From NCBI GenBank assembly GCA_013350335.1, contig CM023534.1, positions 13,672,302 through 13,736,301 of the forward strand: 64,000 bases of DNA. Direction: 5' to 3'. Under the pieces are notes generated by a model. The model was not told the origin of the DNA. It saw only the letters and a program-made list of their open reading frames with translations, and did not search any database. This DNA is from Chimonanthus salicifolius (lineage: Eukaryota > Streptophyta > Magnoliopsida > Laurales > Calycanthaceae). Made by a program: the position numbers and the translations under genes. Below, one piece after another: positions 24,823-38,779 of the stretch. Position 1 is the stretch's first letter. The number at the start of each line of letters is the position of its first letter.

Positions 24823-26135
24823 TAAAAGAGACAATTTTAGGTGATTTGTCAAATGAATTTGAGATAATTTAATAGATTTAAAAACAAAAAATAATCATCA
24901 AAAGTAGGTAAAATAAAAATATAGATTTTTGGATTGGACTTAATGAGCTAGAATGACTTGTCACATTTTTCCTATATCAATAATTAAGAAAATACACAAT
25001 TCATGTAAAAATGGCTAAAAGATATAAATAGAGATTTTAAGATTAGAATTGATAAGTTGGTTTGATTATTACATTTTTGTTATATCGATTATGAGAAATG
25101 TAAAACTTGTAAAAAAAGAAGTTAAAATTAGAAAAAAAAATTGCATTTTATGAGTGAGAAGTATTTGACCAGTTTTGATCTAAAAAGTAAAAAGTAAAGA
25201 AACTTTATCTAAAAAGGAATTAAATAGAAAAGAAAAAAAAATTCATAAAGGGATATCATGAGTTAGAAGGATAAAAATTCATGCAAAAATAACTTAAAAT
25301 TAAAAAGAGGATTTAAGATTAAATTTGATGAGTTGGAAGGATAAAAAAGACGAATTTTTTTTAAATAAAATAAAAATATAATTTTATGAATCAAATTGGT
25401 AAATGTTAAAATTAAGAGAGAGTCATAGGAAGGGTATGATTTCTTTGCTCACTATTTTTTTTACAAGAATATATGATGCAATTCTACATAATATCAAGAA
25501 AAAAAATAAAAAATAAGTTGTTGGTTCACCAAAGGTCTTGAGATTGCTCGTATAAAAACTTTATTTTTTCTTTAGATACGTGTTTAACTCTCCATCAATT
25601 TTATGAATTGGATTTTTTTTTTCTTAGTTTTACTTTTACAAATAGACTGTTCTTTAGCAGATTTTACAATTAGATTGTTGATTCGATATATTGTAATTTT
25701 TTACTTTAATGTTAGAAGTATAAATTAATTAATATATGATTCAAATTTTAAGTAAATATTTATTTATTAATATATTATTTTAACTATAAAATAAATCAAT
25801 AGGTTATTCTAAATACATGCCAAAACTAGTTCAAATAAAAGCTACACCAAACGTTAGATATGGTTCGGTTTAAATATAACTCAGAATGGTGAATTTACTT
25901 TTGAATGAGGCCAAATTAGACAATAGATATAATTTAGAGAAGGATAATGGATGTGAGGTGGAAAATGGTGTAAATGTTGTCAATATTAAAAAAATGTTAA
26001 TTAGTTCATATATTAAGCTAAGTTTCAACCTGTTATGTCTTTAACATTGCTTCGCATGGCAAAGTTGGTGGACACGATCTCACGAGTGTCGAATAGAAGC
26101 AATTGAAACACAACTGATAAATTATCATTTATTAT
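24823..26135. other. AT-rich intergenic DNA
   Basis: No coding frame, RNA gene or clear repeat seen. Very AT-rich with many short A and T runs. Confidence 0.5.
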
Positions 26136-26373
26136 TGTAAGGACCCGACCCTGAATACAGGGCTTAGGGACTTGACTCAGTGTGATATTGTCCGCTCTAG
26201 TCTTCGCACACAAGCGAGTCCGTACGATTTTACATTTGGGCCTGAGCCCACCTGGCCCAGCCTAAAACGCGTCACATGAGTACAAGAGAGGCCACCCACT
26301 TAAATTCTCCAAATTTTCCTCCTCTACTACCGATGTGGGACTTCTTCCCACATCGGTGGGTAGGGGTTTCACA
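26136..26373 (+). mobile_element. Solo LTR of a TRIM-type element
   Basis: Starts TGTAAGGACCCGACC and ends GGGGTTTCACA. Inside are GATATTGTCCGCTCT and CCGATGTGGGACTTC, words I associate with LTRs of small non-autonomous plant elements. Flanks ATTAT and ATGAT differ by one base, as an old 5-bp target copy would. Confidence 0.65.
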
Positions 26374-26464
26374 ATGATAAAGTTCTTTTATATTTTACGA
26401 TCAAGGTGTTTAAGTGTTTCACCAATCTAATCCTTAGAACATACGTAAATATATCAATCGACAC

Positions 26465-26580
26465 ATCAAATAAGTCTACAGGGAGTAGTCCATTGACATA
26501 GAGTTGAAAATTGAACACAAGACCTCCGCTATCTGAGGTGAATTCTTGGCCACCACTCCAAACCCTTTAGATATCCATGA
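26465..26580 (-). mobile_element. SINE fragment
   Basis: Read on the minus strand: GGTTTGGAGTGGTGGCCAAG then AGGTCTTGTGTTCAATTTTC, an A-box-like and B-box-like pair as in the other SINEs here. Only the head is recognisable. Confidence 0.5.
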
Positions 26581-27959
26581 TAGTGTTTTTAGAAGAAAAC
26601 ACGGAGATTCTATTATGAACAAGCTCTAAGATAAGGTAGTAGAAAGTCTTGCTTTTACTGTGAAGATAGGGGAAATCATCTTTCTCTAGATTACAAGAAA
26701 TTGATTATGAAAGTAGCATGCATGATTTCATGCTTGTGCCATTTCTTCTACCAATAAATTATCAAATGTGTTAAATGAGAAGTTTCTACTTTCTTTATGC
26801 TTTCTTCCATCCAAACAAACCCTGTCCAAAAGGTTTATAAGACTTGTATGATTGAAGAAGCAATGGAATTGGGTCTGATTCTTGGATCAAGGAGCACAAG
26901 TAACTGGGCACCTAAAATTCAAAGTTATAGAATTGATATTTTGATAAACTAATGCCAAAAAATCCAATTTACCTATTTAATTTTTTTAAGATATAATCTA
27001 TTGATGTCAAAACAACCATTAGATAATGATATATTTCCATTCAAATAAATAAATTTGAAAAAATTCAAAAATGAGATAACCCCATATTATGAGTTGTGCT
27101 TATTTTTAATTTAAATTTGGCCTTCATCATAAAAAGCTCCAAATCCATCTATTTGGAGTCAAATTTTTAAATTTTGCTTCTCTATTTGATACTCCACTAT
27201 TATATTTGTCTTTATCCTTTTCCTCCATGTTTTCAGTGGTCACTTCATTTCCTAGTGCATGTTATTTTTAGTCTCAACTCTACGCATTGAGGTCATCATT
27301 AATCTTCTTTTTAGTGTCCAAATCAACTCAAATAGGTTTCCCTCATTTTATCATCAATTGATATTATTTTTAAATAGCTCATATTAGAGTCATTTTTATC
27401 TTTATCTATTAAAGCTAAACCACTTAGCAGGCCCTGGCATTAGGGGGCGGGGGCTGCCACCTAAGGCCATCCAAAACAGGTTTAAAAAATAACCTTACAG
27501 TAGGGCCTCCTGAGATTTTAGGGCATCTGCAGTAGAACCTCATTTATCAGTTTTGCCTAGGGACCTTCAAATTTTAAGGTCTCTCAAGGCCGGCACTGCA
27601 TTTTCATTGCCTTTAATTTGTTTATTACTTTTTTTCTTCATTGCCCAACACTCCACTCTATAAAACATTGTGTCTTTGATAACTGTTCTAGAAATTTCCC
27701 TTATAAATATCCTAATCATCTTCAGCTCCATTGAATTTTAACAAAAATTCAAGCAGAAACTAAGTTTGAAATCTACATCTGTTCACCATATTTGCTACTC
27801 GCTACAATAACGCCTTGTGCAATTTAAAAATGCTATGAGATAAATAGACAATATCCGCATGGCCCCAAGTACCAGTCTCATTTTTTACCTCTAGAGTTGA
27901 ACAGGGCAAACAAACATTTCTTATTCACTGCAACCCTTCTCGAGCTGAATAAATGCAGA

Positions 27960-30900
27960 CTAAATCTGAAGAGCAGCGGCAATGGATCCGGCAAGGCTGA
28001 GAACTTCAAATGGGCGTATGTTCTTCACCTCCTTCACTGTCAAGGGGCAGGAGTCTGTGATCCAGAAATAAGTCATGCCCTTGTCTGGAGAACCTGAAGA
28101 ATAAAAACACAAACGAAATATCATATCAACCCAATCCCATAATATACAATTGATGTTGATATTAAAAAGGGATAAGGTTATCTGCAATGAAACTCAACAC
28201 CAAAGGTTCAAATATCGGCCGATACATATCATATCGGCCGATATATATCGGTTTTTTCAAACCAAACAATATCGGCCGATACGATATGTATCGGCCTTAC
28301 AGTAGTATTATCGGCCGATATAGCCGATATTCGGACCGAAATATCGGTCCCAATATCGGCCTGATATTCATAAATATCGGTATTTAATTTTTTTTTTTTA
28401 AAAAAAAAAACACCGATACGGTTTTTACACGGTTTTCCACGGTTTTTTGCGGTTTTTAACAGGTTTTTTGAGGTTCATCACGGTTCGTCATGGTTCGTCA
28501 GGATACGGCTTTCACGGTTTTTCGCGCTTTTTCGCGGTTCGTCAGGATACAACTTTCATGGTTTTTTGCGGTTTTTCGCGGTTTCGTCACGGTTTTTTGC
28601 GGTTTTTTCACGGTTCCGATATCGGAGGAGAGAGAAAATGTCGATATCGGGAGGAGAGATAAAAATATCGGCCGATATATCGGCCCGGGCGTTTTTTAAA
28701 TCCCTGCTCAACACCACTAAAACAAATTGCCAAATTTTTCACTTGGGCTTCATATCAGTTTACTCAAGGTCTAGATGAGGAATCAACTATGAAGTATCGA
28801 AACATTTTGGCATGGTAGTAAAGGGCTTTTTATTAGTATGCAAATGTTGTACAGAGGAAAGGGCAATAAATGATAAACGTCATGGAAAATGGACCTAAAC
28901 AGATGAAGTTTGGACATAGGAGAAATAGAGGAAACCCATGTTGGATAGACACTTCAAAATGTGTGAGGTACCTGTCTGGACACTTGTTGACACTTGCACC
29001 CATGTTGTACACTTGTAGACACTCGCACCCGTGTTATACACTCGTACCTGTGTCGGACATTTGTGAACACTTGCACCCATTCTTCATGGACTAACTTGTG
29101 CCTTTTAACATTCTTTTCTAAGATACTAAAATATTACAATACATTTCCTATTTTAAAACGTTTGTCACCTAAATGCTTAGAGTAAACTAGTATATTGTTT
29201 TCTATTGGCGTTATTTTTGCACCTTATTTTCATTTAAAATAAATTTAGATTTTTTTTATTTAAATATGGTGTTGTATCCTTGTGTCCTATTTTTTTGGGT
29301 TGCTATGTCTAACACCGTACCTATACTGATGTCGGGCACCGACACTCAGACCCACCATACTCATGCAATTTAAAATGGAATGTAAAGTGCAGTGTCTTTT
29401 AATGGGAACATCCAACTATCAGATGCCCCTAGTTTCAAACTCTCCTACAAAATTTGAATATACTCGAGAACTCTTAAAAGTTCAAGTCATCTACAAGGTT
29501 GGAAAATTTTCATAATGACTGTAAAGCCAATCTAATGCAAACCTCTAATTTACCTGGCTTGTGACAACCTCTAGTTGAATAGTGCCACCCTCTGATGGAA
29601 GCATAGCCAGAGGACTTGGTATTAAATATATCTAAGGTGTGCAAAATGGTGACATGACTCGCGACTCACAACCTCAAGAAATGCTGCCACAAACTCTAGT
29701 CAACAAAGTTGTAAGATTTTTTTTTAAAATATTCTGGGAATGATTGATCTAATGCTTTTATGATTCTCAAATCTCAAATAACTCTTTGATTATTTCTTTA
29801 TAACTGTAACATACTATCACTCAAAAGGATAAAAAAAAAAAAGGAAAAACTGTAACATGTACAAACAAGCACATTTTATGATTACAATATTGAGCACTTG
29901 CCAAGTATACAACAAGCAAGTAACATAGCGTTTGCACTTGCATTTGGTGGGGAGTGGGGTGCAGCATAAGAAAAGCCACTGTTCCTGGGACTAAGATGAT
30001 GTAGATCAATAAAGGGAAGAAGGGGGTAGTTGGCAGCAGCACAAGTGAAGTGATAATTATTGTTATTATTATATATCATTTTTGAAAATTACGTCATAAG
30101 TGCTTATTAAAAGAAAAGAAAACAAGGAAATGTTGCAGAGGTTGGAGAGCAGCAGAAAGAATCTTTATAGAAGATTGATTGTATGATAGTTTGATTCAGT
30201 AGTCTACTGCGACTTTTGAGTTTCTTCTATTGAAGGGATTTGCTCATAAGACAGTCGTTAGTCTGTATTGCAAGCCACAAAGAGATAATGAGAAAAAGGT
30301 GCATGCAACTGACACATGCTTGGATTTGTGGAGCAATAAGAAATTTACAATTTGTAATGAGTAAACAAGAGTAAATACATGGGTGGTTCTTTTTTCGTTA
30401 GTTTTTTGTTTCTCCAGCACTGCAGAGCCTTTTTTATTTGTCCTTTGCTATCAGCTGTATTCTTGTTTCATCAATAAAATCATAGGGCAATCAAAACATA
30501 AAATAAAATATTGTGGATACAATAGAAAAAGTGTACACGACCATCACTAATAAGGTTATTGATGACATGTATATGCAGAGCTAACACATTAAATATTATA
30601 AGTGATGCAAATAAATCCATGATGTTACTGAGTCAGTCCAAAAATCAGCTGATTCTCCCTTTCAACACTCTATTTTGCTAGAAAGCTAACTTCTTCCTTC
30701 TTTCTAGAGATTTCTATCAGGTTATAGGTAGACTTCGACATCTCATCTGCTTCTCCACTAGCCTAGGCAATAGCATTTGGATCCACCTTCTAATCAAGGC
30801 AAAACAATCTACCAGTATCACCTGTAGGTTCCCTTCTAGGCAGAAAAATAAGTATCGGAAGTTCTTCATTTAAGTGTTATACATACCTCCAGTATCATGC

Positions 30901-33683
30901 TTAAACCGTTCCCATGATCTATTGGGAAAGATCCCATGAGTCACATAGGCACTGACTTTTGCTGCTCCATTATCAGCCAACACTTTCTGCAGTAATAAAA
31001 CAGCATGGTAAGGTTTCTCAGAACCCTCCCCAAGAAAGCAAGGTTAAAAATCTCTCGTTTCACTTCAATATGGTAATCTTTCTTTCTTTTCTTTTTTCAA
31101 TTGTTTTATTCTTAGAGATCTTCAATGTGATAATCAAATTTAATGGATTACAGATCAAATGAAGCAGCATCAGAGAAAATCAGACCACTTGAGGCATATC
31201 CAGACCTGGCACTCAATCAAAGTACCACCCGATTGCACTAAATCATCAACTATGACGACATGACGGCCTTTAGGATTTCCCTCCTTGAGACGTACAATCC
31301 TTTGGTCACCTTCCCGAACTTTGGTGCAAATAATCTGATGGCACAAGTTCATCCAGTAGCAAGTGAAGAAACAGGCAGGGAATTGCTGGCTATAGAAATA
31401 AAGTTGTTGCCTAGGAACATTACCATAGGAAAATGCTGCAGCTGCTTATGGAATCGTTTCCATGCACCATCATCAGGAAAAGCAATGGTTATCTAAAATA
31501 GAGGAAAAAAAACAGCATAGATGATCACCGACTTGAAACCCCAGGAATCAATTATGGATGTTTACCAAATCTGCATCTAAAGCAAGAATCCAAACATACA
31601 GTTGGCTCAAAAATCGAAACCACATTGGCTTGAATGACCATAAGCACAATGACAAATTAAATATCAAGAGCAGCATAAGTCATCTTAAATGAGTTGCAGA
31701 AGCAACAGCTCATGTAATTCAATCAAGAGGAGAATGAAACATCAAATTAGTGTACTTACATTGAGATTCCAGTTTCCTGCTGAAACCTTAGTTCAGTCAG
31801 AAATTCATTTTGCAAAAGCCATCAGGGCCTACAACCTTGTAAGTGAAGATGCAATGCATGATTAAACAAATCAAGTAAAACCAAATGTTTGGGCTTAAGG
31901 CAGAGTACTGCAAGTTCCCATCTGCACTAATCAGTTCCATAAAGATTAATGTGGAAACTTGCAATGTTTCTGTCAGCATTTGCAGCAGCTTTGATTTAAT
32001 TTTTGAATATGCCAAATGAGGAATTGTCTAATTTTGGATAATGTGGTAAAACCAATGATCTCACTTTCCAATACTGGGAAGTTAGAATATCCAATTTATT
32101 TAACATATTGAACTCACATTATCAGAATCAGGAAGCTGCTGAAGCCTACTCTTAAGCATTGGCATCCCACTCTCAAAGCATGGTAAAACATTATCACCGA
32201 AGTAGAACCTTTCCTGCAAGGGATCAAAGAACAGTAAAAGTCAGTATCAAAACATAAAAATGAAAACACACAACAGATGAAGTACAAAATTTGCACAACT
32301 CTTTTGACACTAGCCTGCAAAGCATGGATATCAAAAATCACTAAACTGGTAGGCCCGCCCCTTGAAATGGGAATATTGGACAAGATTCTTGCAAGAGTGA
32401 ATGCTGTTGCAACATCTCCTTCATCTTCCATGCGCTCAAAAGATCCAGTAGGGAAAAAAGGTAGGACAAGGGTGAATGATGAGACAAACATCCTCGGCAA
32501 TGCGTATATTACAGAGAGTTGCTCAAATATTACTCCCGGGGAACTAAAAGAGGCCAAAAATGCTACATGCTGGCCACGTATGCCATGGGCATTAGAAATG
32601 AACAGGTTGGGGAAGCCATCGGCAAATGTCCTACATCATGCAAGTTATAACATCAGGAAATGCCAAAAAACAGATACCCTCATAACTTGTTTGTCCACAA
32701 ACCTTGCGCATATCTATTACAAGAAAAGTTGTGCAAAAAAGTTACTGTAAATTGAAAAAAAAAAAACCCACAATAGAGGTGTTTTCTCAACTCTTTGACC
32801 ATATGATTTCCCCTTTAAAAAACTAAATATGAAAAATTTGTGCTAATTACATTCTCCTTATAACATAATTAGGGGACTTTAGTGAACTCCATTTTAGCTA
32901 TTCAAAAATTAGTAGGAGATCAAAGAGCGAAGGTCATCACCCGTCATTCTACAGATAGATCGCCAATTGCATGAAAATGATTCAATAAGAACATGTTTAA
33001 AGAATAAAAATACGATCATTGACAAGATTTAATGCGCCCCAACTCTACCCATAAATGGGATTACTGCTAGATGATCCAAAATATATGGTCATCCCTGCAG
33101 GAAGTTACAATTCTACAATATTCTCCAATTCGGTCGTTCTATCAATGTGGTTGTCAGCCATCTCATCCAACGCATTCAAATTTCGAACTCGGGTTCAATG
33201 GTTTTCATCTTTACCAATGACCACCGTACAGCATTGGATCGACATCAGAAAATCAAAATCAAATTAAAACCGAGGAAAATAGAAGAAGGCATACCTCCAA
33301 TTGATGCTCCGGAGCTCGATGGCGTCGGATTCGGCGGCGATTCGCTCGGCGAGAGCCTTGGTCTCGGCACAGTAGAAGAGACAGACCTTCTTTGACTTTT
33401 TGGAAGCAGAATCAAGTGACGATGCAGCTGCGGCTGCGGCTGTCATTGGAGCTGCAGAAGTTCTAGGCACGATATGTATGAGATCGCTCTCCAAACTGCA
33501 TTGCTGTGTGTTCTCTAAGCTTCTGAGCTCCGAACGTAGGCGAAGGGGACTGATCTCTCTGTTTTTCTTCTTCTCTTCGGAGAAATGAAGAAGACGAGAA
33601 GGGGGTTTCGTTATTAGGGTTTTCAGGCCACGTGACAGGCCTGGATCGCTGGAGAGGGCAGCACGTGACATGGTAACCGCCAT
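27960..33683 (-). CDS. PRS3: Ribose-phosphate pyrophosphokinase, plant PRS3/PRS4 type
   Basis: Makes PRPP from ribose 5-phosphate and ATP for nucleotide, histidine and tryptophan synthesis (known for the family). Seven exons on the minus strand: 33683-33295, 32630-32315, 32213-32118, 31492-31424, 31334-31206, 30986-30887, 28093-27960. Phases agree throughout and give 410 residues, near the length of Arabidopsis PRS3. Residues 1-90 look like an organelle leader. Family blocks seen are KKVCLFYC near residue 98, [61 protein letters not shown], the PRPP loop [14 protein letters not shown] at 316-329, and the ending [12 protein letters not shown]. Intron 2 has a GC donor (32314-32313), and only this choice joins Q to E of the ERFYFGDN block in frame. 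Intron 6 (2.8 kb) holds a palindrome-rich mobile element. PRS3 versus PRS4 is chosen from length and leader only. Confidence 0.95.
28202..28706 (+). mobile_element. Palindrome-rich, MULE-like non-autonomous element, copy 1
   Basis: Lies in intron 6 of the PRS3 gene. It begins AAAGGTTCAAATATCGG and ends TTTTTTAAATCCCTG. A 9-base target copy CTCAACACC is at 28193-28201 and again at 28707-28715. Both subterminal parts are crowded with the palindrome ATCGGCCGAT and variants. The middle is a run of CACGGTTTTTCGCGG-like units. A 9-bp target duplication points to the Mutator group. The short frames inside are by-products of the repeats. Confidence 0.75.
28718..30886. other. Rest of PRS3 intron 6
   Basis: No gene or named repeat seen. 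At 28970-29060 there are short repeats around ACACTTGCACCCATG and ACACTCGCACCCGTG. Confidence 0.5.
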
Positions 33684-35010
33684 TTAGGAGAAGAAGGCGA
33701 AGTAGCGTTTCTTCCTTCCACCGAAGATGACGGAATGACTCTCATATAAGAGAGAGAGAGAGATTCCGCTGAAAGTAGTTCGTAAGTTCGTAACAATGAC
33801 AAGGAACGAGTTTTTTCTTTTTTCGTGAAATGGTCACATGCACACGAGATAGTGATTGAATTAATAAAATCATTTACTTTTAAATTATAATATTTAAAAA
33901 TTAAAAAAATATAAATATAAAATAATTAAATTTTAAAGAGTCTAAATAATATTTTGATTAATTTAGTTAAAGTGATTTTTGATAAGTCATGTATTAAAAA
34001 ATAATTTTTTAAAAGCACCGATCACCACTCTATTTAATAGATCCTATATTCATAATATTTGATGAGATACACTGCTCATGAGTGTGAGTTCACCTTTCAT
34101 GAATTATTTTACTAAATAAAAGTATCACCTCCAAATTAGAGATAAATAACAATTTGGTATAACTAAAATTTTCTACCACCCAATTCAAAACATTAAGTCA
34201 AATTGACAAAAGAGTATTAATATATTTTATTCTTTAAATTAATTGAACAAAATTTAAAATTGGACTTAACTTTATTATACTAATAACTTTTTGTGTTTAC
34301 ATATTAATTTATCTTATGACTAAATCAATTAATCAATAAGGAAATATCTATTTAAAAATTCAATTATATTAATCAACTAATTTTTTAATATCTGTTTATA
34401 AAATTAGAATTAAAAAATAATAATTAATTTTCGAAATTATAAGAACAGTGGAATATATTAGAATTTTTATTTAATATTATTACGTAGTTACATTATTTGA
34501 AAAGCTAATTATATTTGTTGAAATATCTTATAGAATTATCTATATGTAAGTAAAAAGTTAATAAATACTTTGAGAATTAGTCCAATATTTTAAGATACCT
34601 AAATATCTTAGTTGTAAAAAAATTATATTTATCGAAAAAGTGAAGATATCAAAATGATAAAGTAAAACTTGTCGTTAGATGTGAGAGTGGTGACTTTGGT
34701 TTTAAGCCTTTCGTTTCACTTCAAGTAGTTAGTTTGTACTTTGTACCAAAGGCTCGAAAGTAGAGTAGGTTGATATGGTGACATGTCCCTCCGCACCCGA
34801 CGTAAATGGTTGGGTACGGCTGGAATGAAGTGGGTGTCGTTCCATAGATCTAAATATTAGGTTTGAGTCTATTTTATATTTGAATTAAATTTAGTTGAAT
34901 TTAGATTGAGTTTTCTTTTAACTCATTATATTCATTTGCAAAATCCTTTCTATTTCTAAGATTTTTTTTTTATAATTTTAAAAAGAACTTTTCTATTTTT
35001 ACTCATGATT
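33684..35010. other. PRS3 upstream region and AT-rich DNA
   Basis: The first 100 bases hold a GA run (33748-33762) and should include the PRS3 5' UTR and promoter. Beyond 33840 the sequence is very AT-rich with nothing recognisable up to the LTR at 35011. Confidence 0.5.
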
Positions 35011-38000
35011 TGTAATACCCTGCTCCAGATTAGGCGTGTCTTAGCTTAATAATTCTTGTTTAACCGGTTAATCTCGAAGATTACGGTTAGGGCTTCAAGG
35101 AAAGCCCAAGTGTGACCCAATCCGAGCTCGTGTGCTCAATGATCCAGCCGTTCAGCTGGAAGGGCATTTTGGTAATTTACCACTTTTAGTTGTAATTTTA
35201 TAAATTATATTGTTATGTGAATATTATTGGTGGATAATATTCTCCTTAATAAAGGATTTGCATTCTGATTTTAAAATGAATTTATTTTCAGAAAATGGTA
35301 TTTAAATCTCGCCCGTCAAAACCCCGAAAGGGAGTATTAATTATTTTAAAGGGTTTTCAAAATGAAATAAAATTTGAAATTAGTATTTTATGGTAGACCA
35401 TTTTAAGAATGGTCTAGTTATTTCATTTCATTTCAAAATGAGGTTTGTAAATTGTTTATTTTAACAATTGTTTATTTAAGTAAATGGTGTAAATTTATGA
35501 GTTTTATTTAAATAAATGATTTTGAATAAGAGATAAAATCTGAAATTTTTATATTGACCAAGGTTTTCAAAACCCAACCCATCTGTAACGTTGGATCAAG
35601 TTTTTGAGTTTTTAAATTATTACTTTTAGTTTTAAAATCGATTTTTATTAAAAACTAGGGCTTATCTGCAATTTGGAAAAAAAATCTAGAGGGCTGATAT
35701 GCAACAGCAGAAAAACCTGCACACGCCATGCAAGCGTGCACTGGCTGCTCGGCTGGATTTCCGGCCATCATGGTTTCCCGTCGTCCCGTCCCATCGTGCA
35801 GCGAGTTTCCGACCTCTTTTTCCGGCGAATGATGATCCCCGTCGTCCCGTCCCATCGTCGCTGCATGCGCAGCGGTTTTCCGGCCTCTCTCCTCGACTGA
35901 AAGCCTATAAATTCAGGCCTCCTTCAACCGGATTCACTCCCAGCAAATCTTCTGTTTTCCCTCCTCTCTCTCTGTGTCTCTGTTCTCAGCTGAAACCCAA
36001 ACCGACCGACCTTTTTCAAACCTCTGTAATTCTCTGTTTTGCAAACCGTAGCTTAAGGAGGAAGAATTTTCAAAAATCCGAATTTCAGCCCAAGAACTGA
36101 AGTAAAGGTATCCATTGCATTCCTCTTTCAATTCTAACCGGTTTTGAATCCAGAAAATCAAGTTTTGACCCTGTTTTGATGGAGAAAAACCAGTTTTAAA
36201 TCTAAGGAAAAACCACGGGTTTCATGTACCCGTGAGGATTTACTGTTTAAATCGGATGGCCCAATGAGCTTCTGAGCTCCAAACCATTCCCTATGGAAAG
36301 AGGACTCCTAGAGGAGTCCATCAGACCAGACGGATGTGAAAACCGAGTCCGGGAAGCCCTCCCTTTTCGGAATCGTATTTTACTGTTGATCCGCCGTCAC
36401 TGTCTGCTGGTGCAGATAGTTGAGGAAGGCAACTCTCGGAAGGTCCGAGAGCCGTTCTTCGGAAGGTCCAAACCTTCGGACGGTCCGACCGCTTCACCCT
36501 CGGACGTTCCGAGCTTCACCCGAAGCCCAGTTACGCCCGAGGTGAGCTAGACCCTTTCGGACGTACCGAGCCAAGCTCGGAAGGACCGAACCCACTCGGA
36601 CGTTCCGAACCCAGACTTCGGACGTTCCGAGCTTTGCAGACCCACCGACACTTATTTCGGATTTTAAACGGTTCGGATGGACTTCGGACGATCCGAAGTC
36701 GGGCCCATGTTCCGAGGCCAGTGACTAGGTTAGGTGTGGTTCGGATGATCCGAAGCCACTGTACCCGGTTCTGAGGTGATGTTCCGAGGGACCCATTTTT
36801 AAATGATAAAATATTATTTGATTGTTGTTTTTGTCTAACCTTTATTATTATTTAATGTGTTTGATTATTTGTGGTGATTTATACCCCCTTGTTAATTAAA
36901 AATGTACTAACCCCTTTTCTCTTATTATTTATACTGTAAATACTATTGTATCCGCTTTCAGGCCGACCCTATTGGTCGGGAACTGAGTGATTCATTTTAG
37001 GCCGACACTATAGTCGGACACTGGGTGACCTCGAGACCTACTCAAAATGTCAGATCTGGTCCTATCCAGAAGACAACCGAGAAGTGACCCGAGGATCTAG
37101 ACTTAATTCAATAAGTCAATCTGGTCAATGCCCAGAAGACAATATGAGTTTGGACTGAGCCCCTTTTTATTTATTATTTTGTGGATTATGATAATTTAAA
37201 AAGGATAGAAACCCAGTAGGAGACTCAATTCCATATACCTCGGATATTTTTGGAAAAACGTGAGATTTCAAAATACTATTCGTGTGTATGTATTTGATTT
37301 GTATATTGATTGTGCACTTGTGTGTTGTTTGAACAGAGACCGCGTAAATCACACATAACGGTGAGGGAACTTAACTATGCAGATTTTGTAAACAGGTTTT
37401 ATTATGGATGGGTATGGGCAATGGATGGTTTCAGACTTGATGAACCCACTCCTATGCCTAGACATGATGCACTATGGTAAGAGTGCTGATGATGATTGTG
37501 ATATTACGATGTTGATCGTATGAGTATGTAAGACTGCTTCCACGTACCTAGGCTATTGAACCAATATCGGCCATATGAGAGATGGTTTATGTCTACTGGA
37601 CCATGGGCGGACCATGCTGTCGTCAGTTGCTGACTTGAGGATGTTAGTATCGGCTAAGTCAGAGCCAGAGATGTACTTGCAAGGATGTATTTTGACCGTG
37701 TCGGGACTTAATACTGGTCTCAGCGTAGTCGGCAGGCGTTACGGTGGATGATGGCAGTGTTTGATGATGTTGTTATATTATTTGAGATTATGCTTGTTGT
37801 TACCAAGTATGTGGTATTATTGAACTGTTGCTAACCTATTTTATCTTTACTTAAACTGCATTGTTATATTTCCTTCACTGGATTAGTTAGCTCACACCAC
37901 TCACCTTTCAGGCGATGAACCCGAGGAGGAGGACCCTCTCTTTCAGGCTTAGGGCGATTAAGCTAAAGCAGTGTTTTGGGATTCCCCTGGAGGGGAATGC

Positions 38001-38362
38001 CCTGATCCTTTTCTGTTGGTTCTTGGAACCGTTGACTTTTATTAAGTACCGGATGCGGTACTTAATTTGTGTTAATTTGATGTAATAGGCTATGTTGCCT
38101 TTGTAGTGATTTGAGACAATGTTTTGAATGTTGAAATTAATGGTTGATTTTCTTATGCTATGTATTGATATTGTTAATGTCTATTTTATGGGGTAAGCAT
38201 ATGGTACATGTTTGAATCCACATGATGGGATCATGTGTGACCCTTGGGCCCAACTATTGATCCGGCCCAATCAGATTGCGTATGCTTGTGGTTTAGTTTA
38301 CTTATAAAAAAAAAAAAAAATCAGTCGCGTTCCGGGCCAACCCTTCGGGTCGGGGTGTGACA
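35011..38362 (+). mobile_element. Solo LTR, 3.35 kb, copy 1 (Tekay/Del-like)
   Basis: Starts TGTAATACCCTG and ends GGGTCGGGGTGTGACA, with perfect 5-bp target copies TGATT at 35006-35010 and 38363-38367. Length and ends suit long-LTR Ty3/gypsy chromoviruses of the Tekay/Del group (inference). A TATA box, TATAAAT at 35906-35912, fits an LTR promoter on the plus strand. Between about 36430 and 36760 about ten palindromes of the form TCGGANNNTCCGA occur. No protein domain is present. It matches 49721-53078 end to end in reverse. Confidence 0.93.
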
Positions 38363-38779
38363 TGATTGGTCATTTTTTTCTGACTCATCAAATCTAATTT
38401 TAAATTTATTTGACAACTTCATATAAAGTTTACATTCATTGACAACACCAATGTGTGATAAACTAATCCAACTCAATAAATCTAATCAATTCTATTTTTA
38501 CTAATTTTTCACAAATTTTAAATATTTCTTAATTATTGATATGACAAAAGATGGAATCTGGCCTTTGATGATGATGCTGATATTGATATGACAAGTGTGA
38601 TAATCAATCTAACTCACTAAATCTAATCTTAAAATCTCTATTTCTATTTTTAACTATTTTAAATGAATTTTCTTAATTTTCTCTATGCTTTCCTCGGAGT
38701 TATTTTAACTATAGCTTCTTTCAATACCCGCCTGTATTTAGAATTTAGATTTTAGAGATTATTTTTAATCGAGAACAAT

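Noticed and set aside
28447..28778. Overlapping frames with repeated FSRF/FRGF words
   Set aside because: Translation of the CGGTTTTT-type repeat inside the palindrome-rich element; all frames stay open for the same reason.
32277..32750. 157-codon plus-strand open frame
   Set aside because: Antisense to PRS3 exon 2; the minus-strand reading is a conserved enzyme.
35699..36100. 133-codon plus-strand frame
   Set aside because: Sits over the TATA box and leader of the 3.35-kb solo LTR; no ATG-supported family match.
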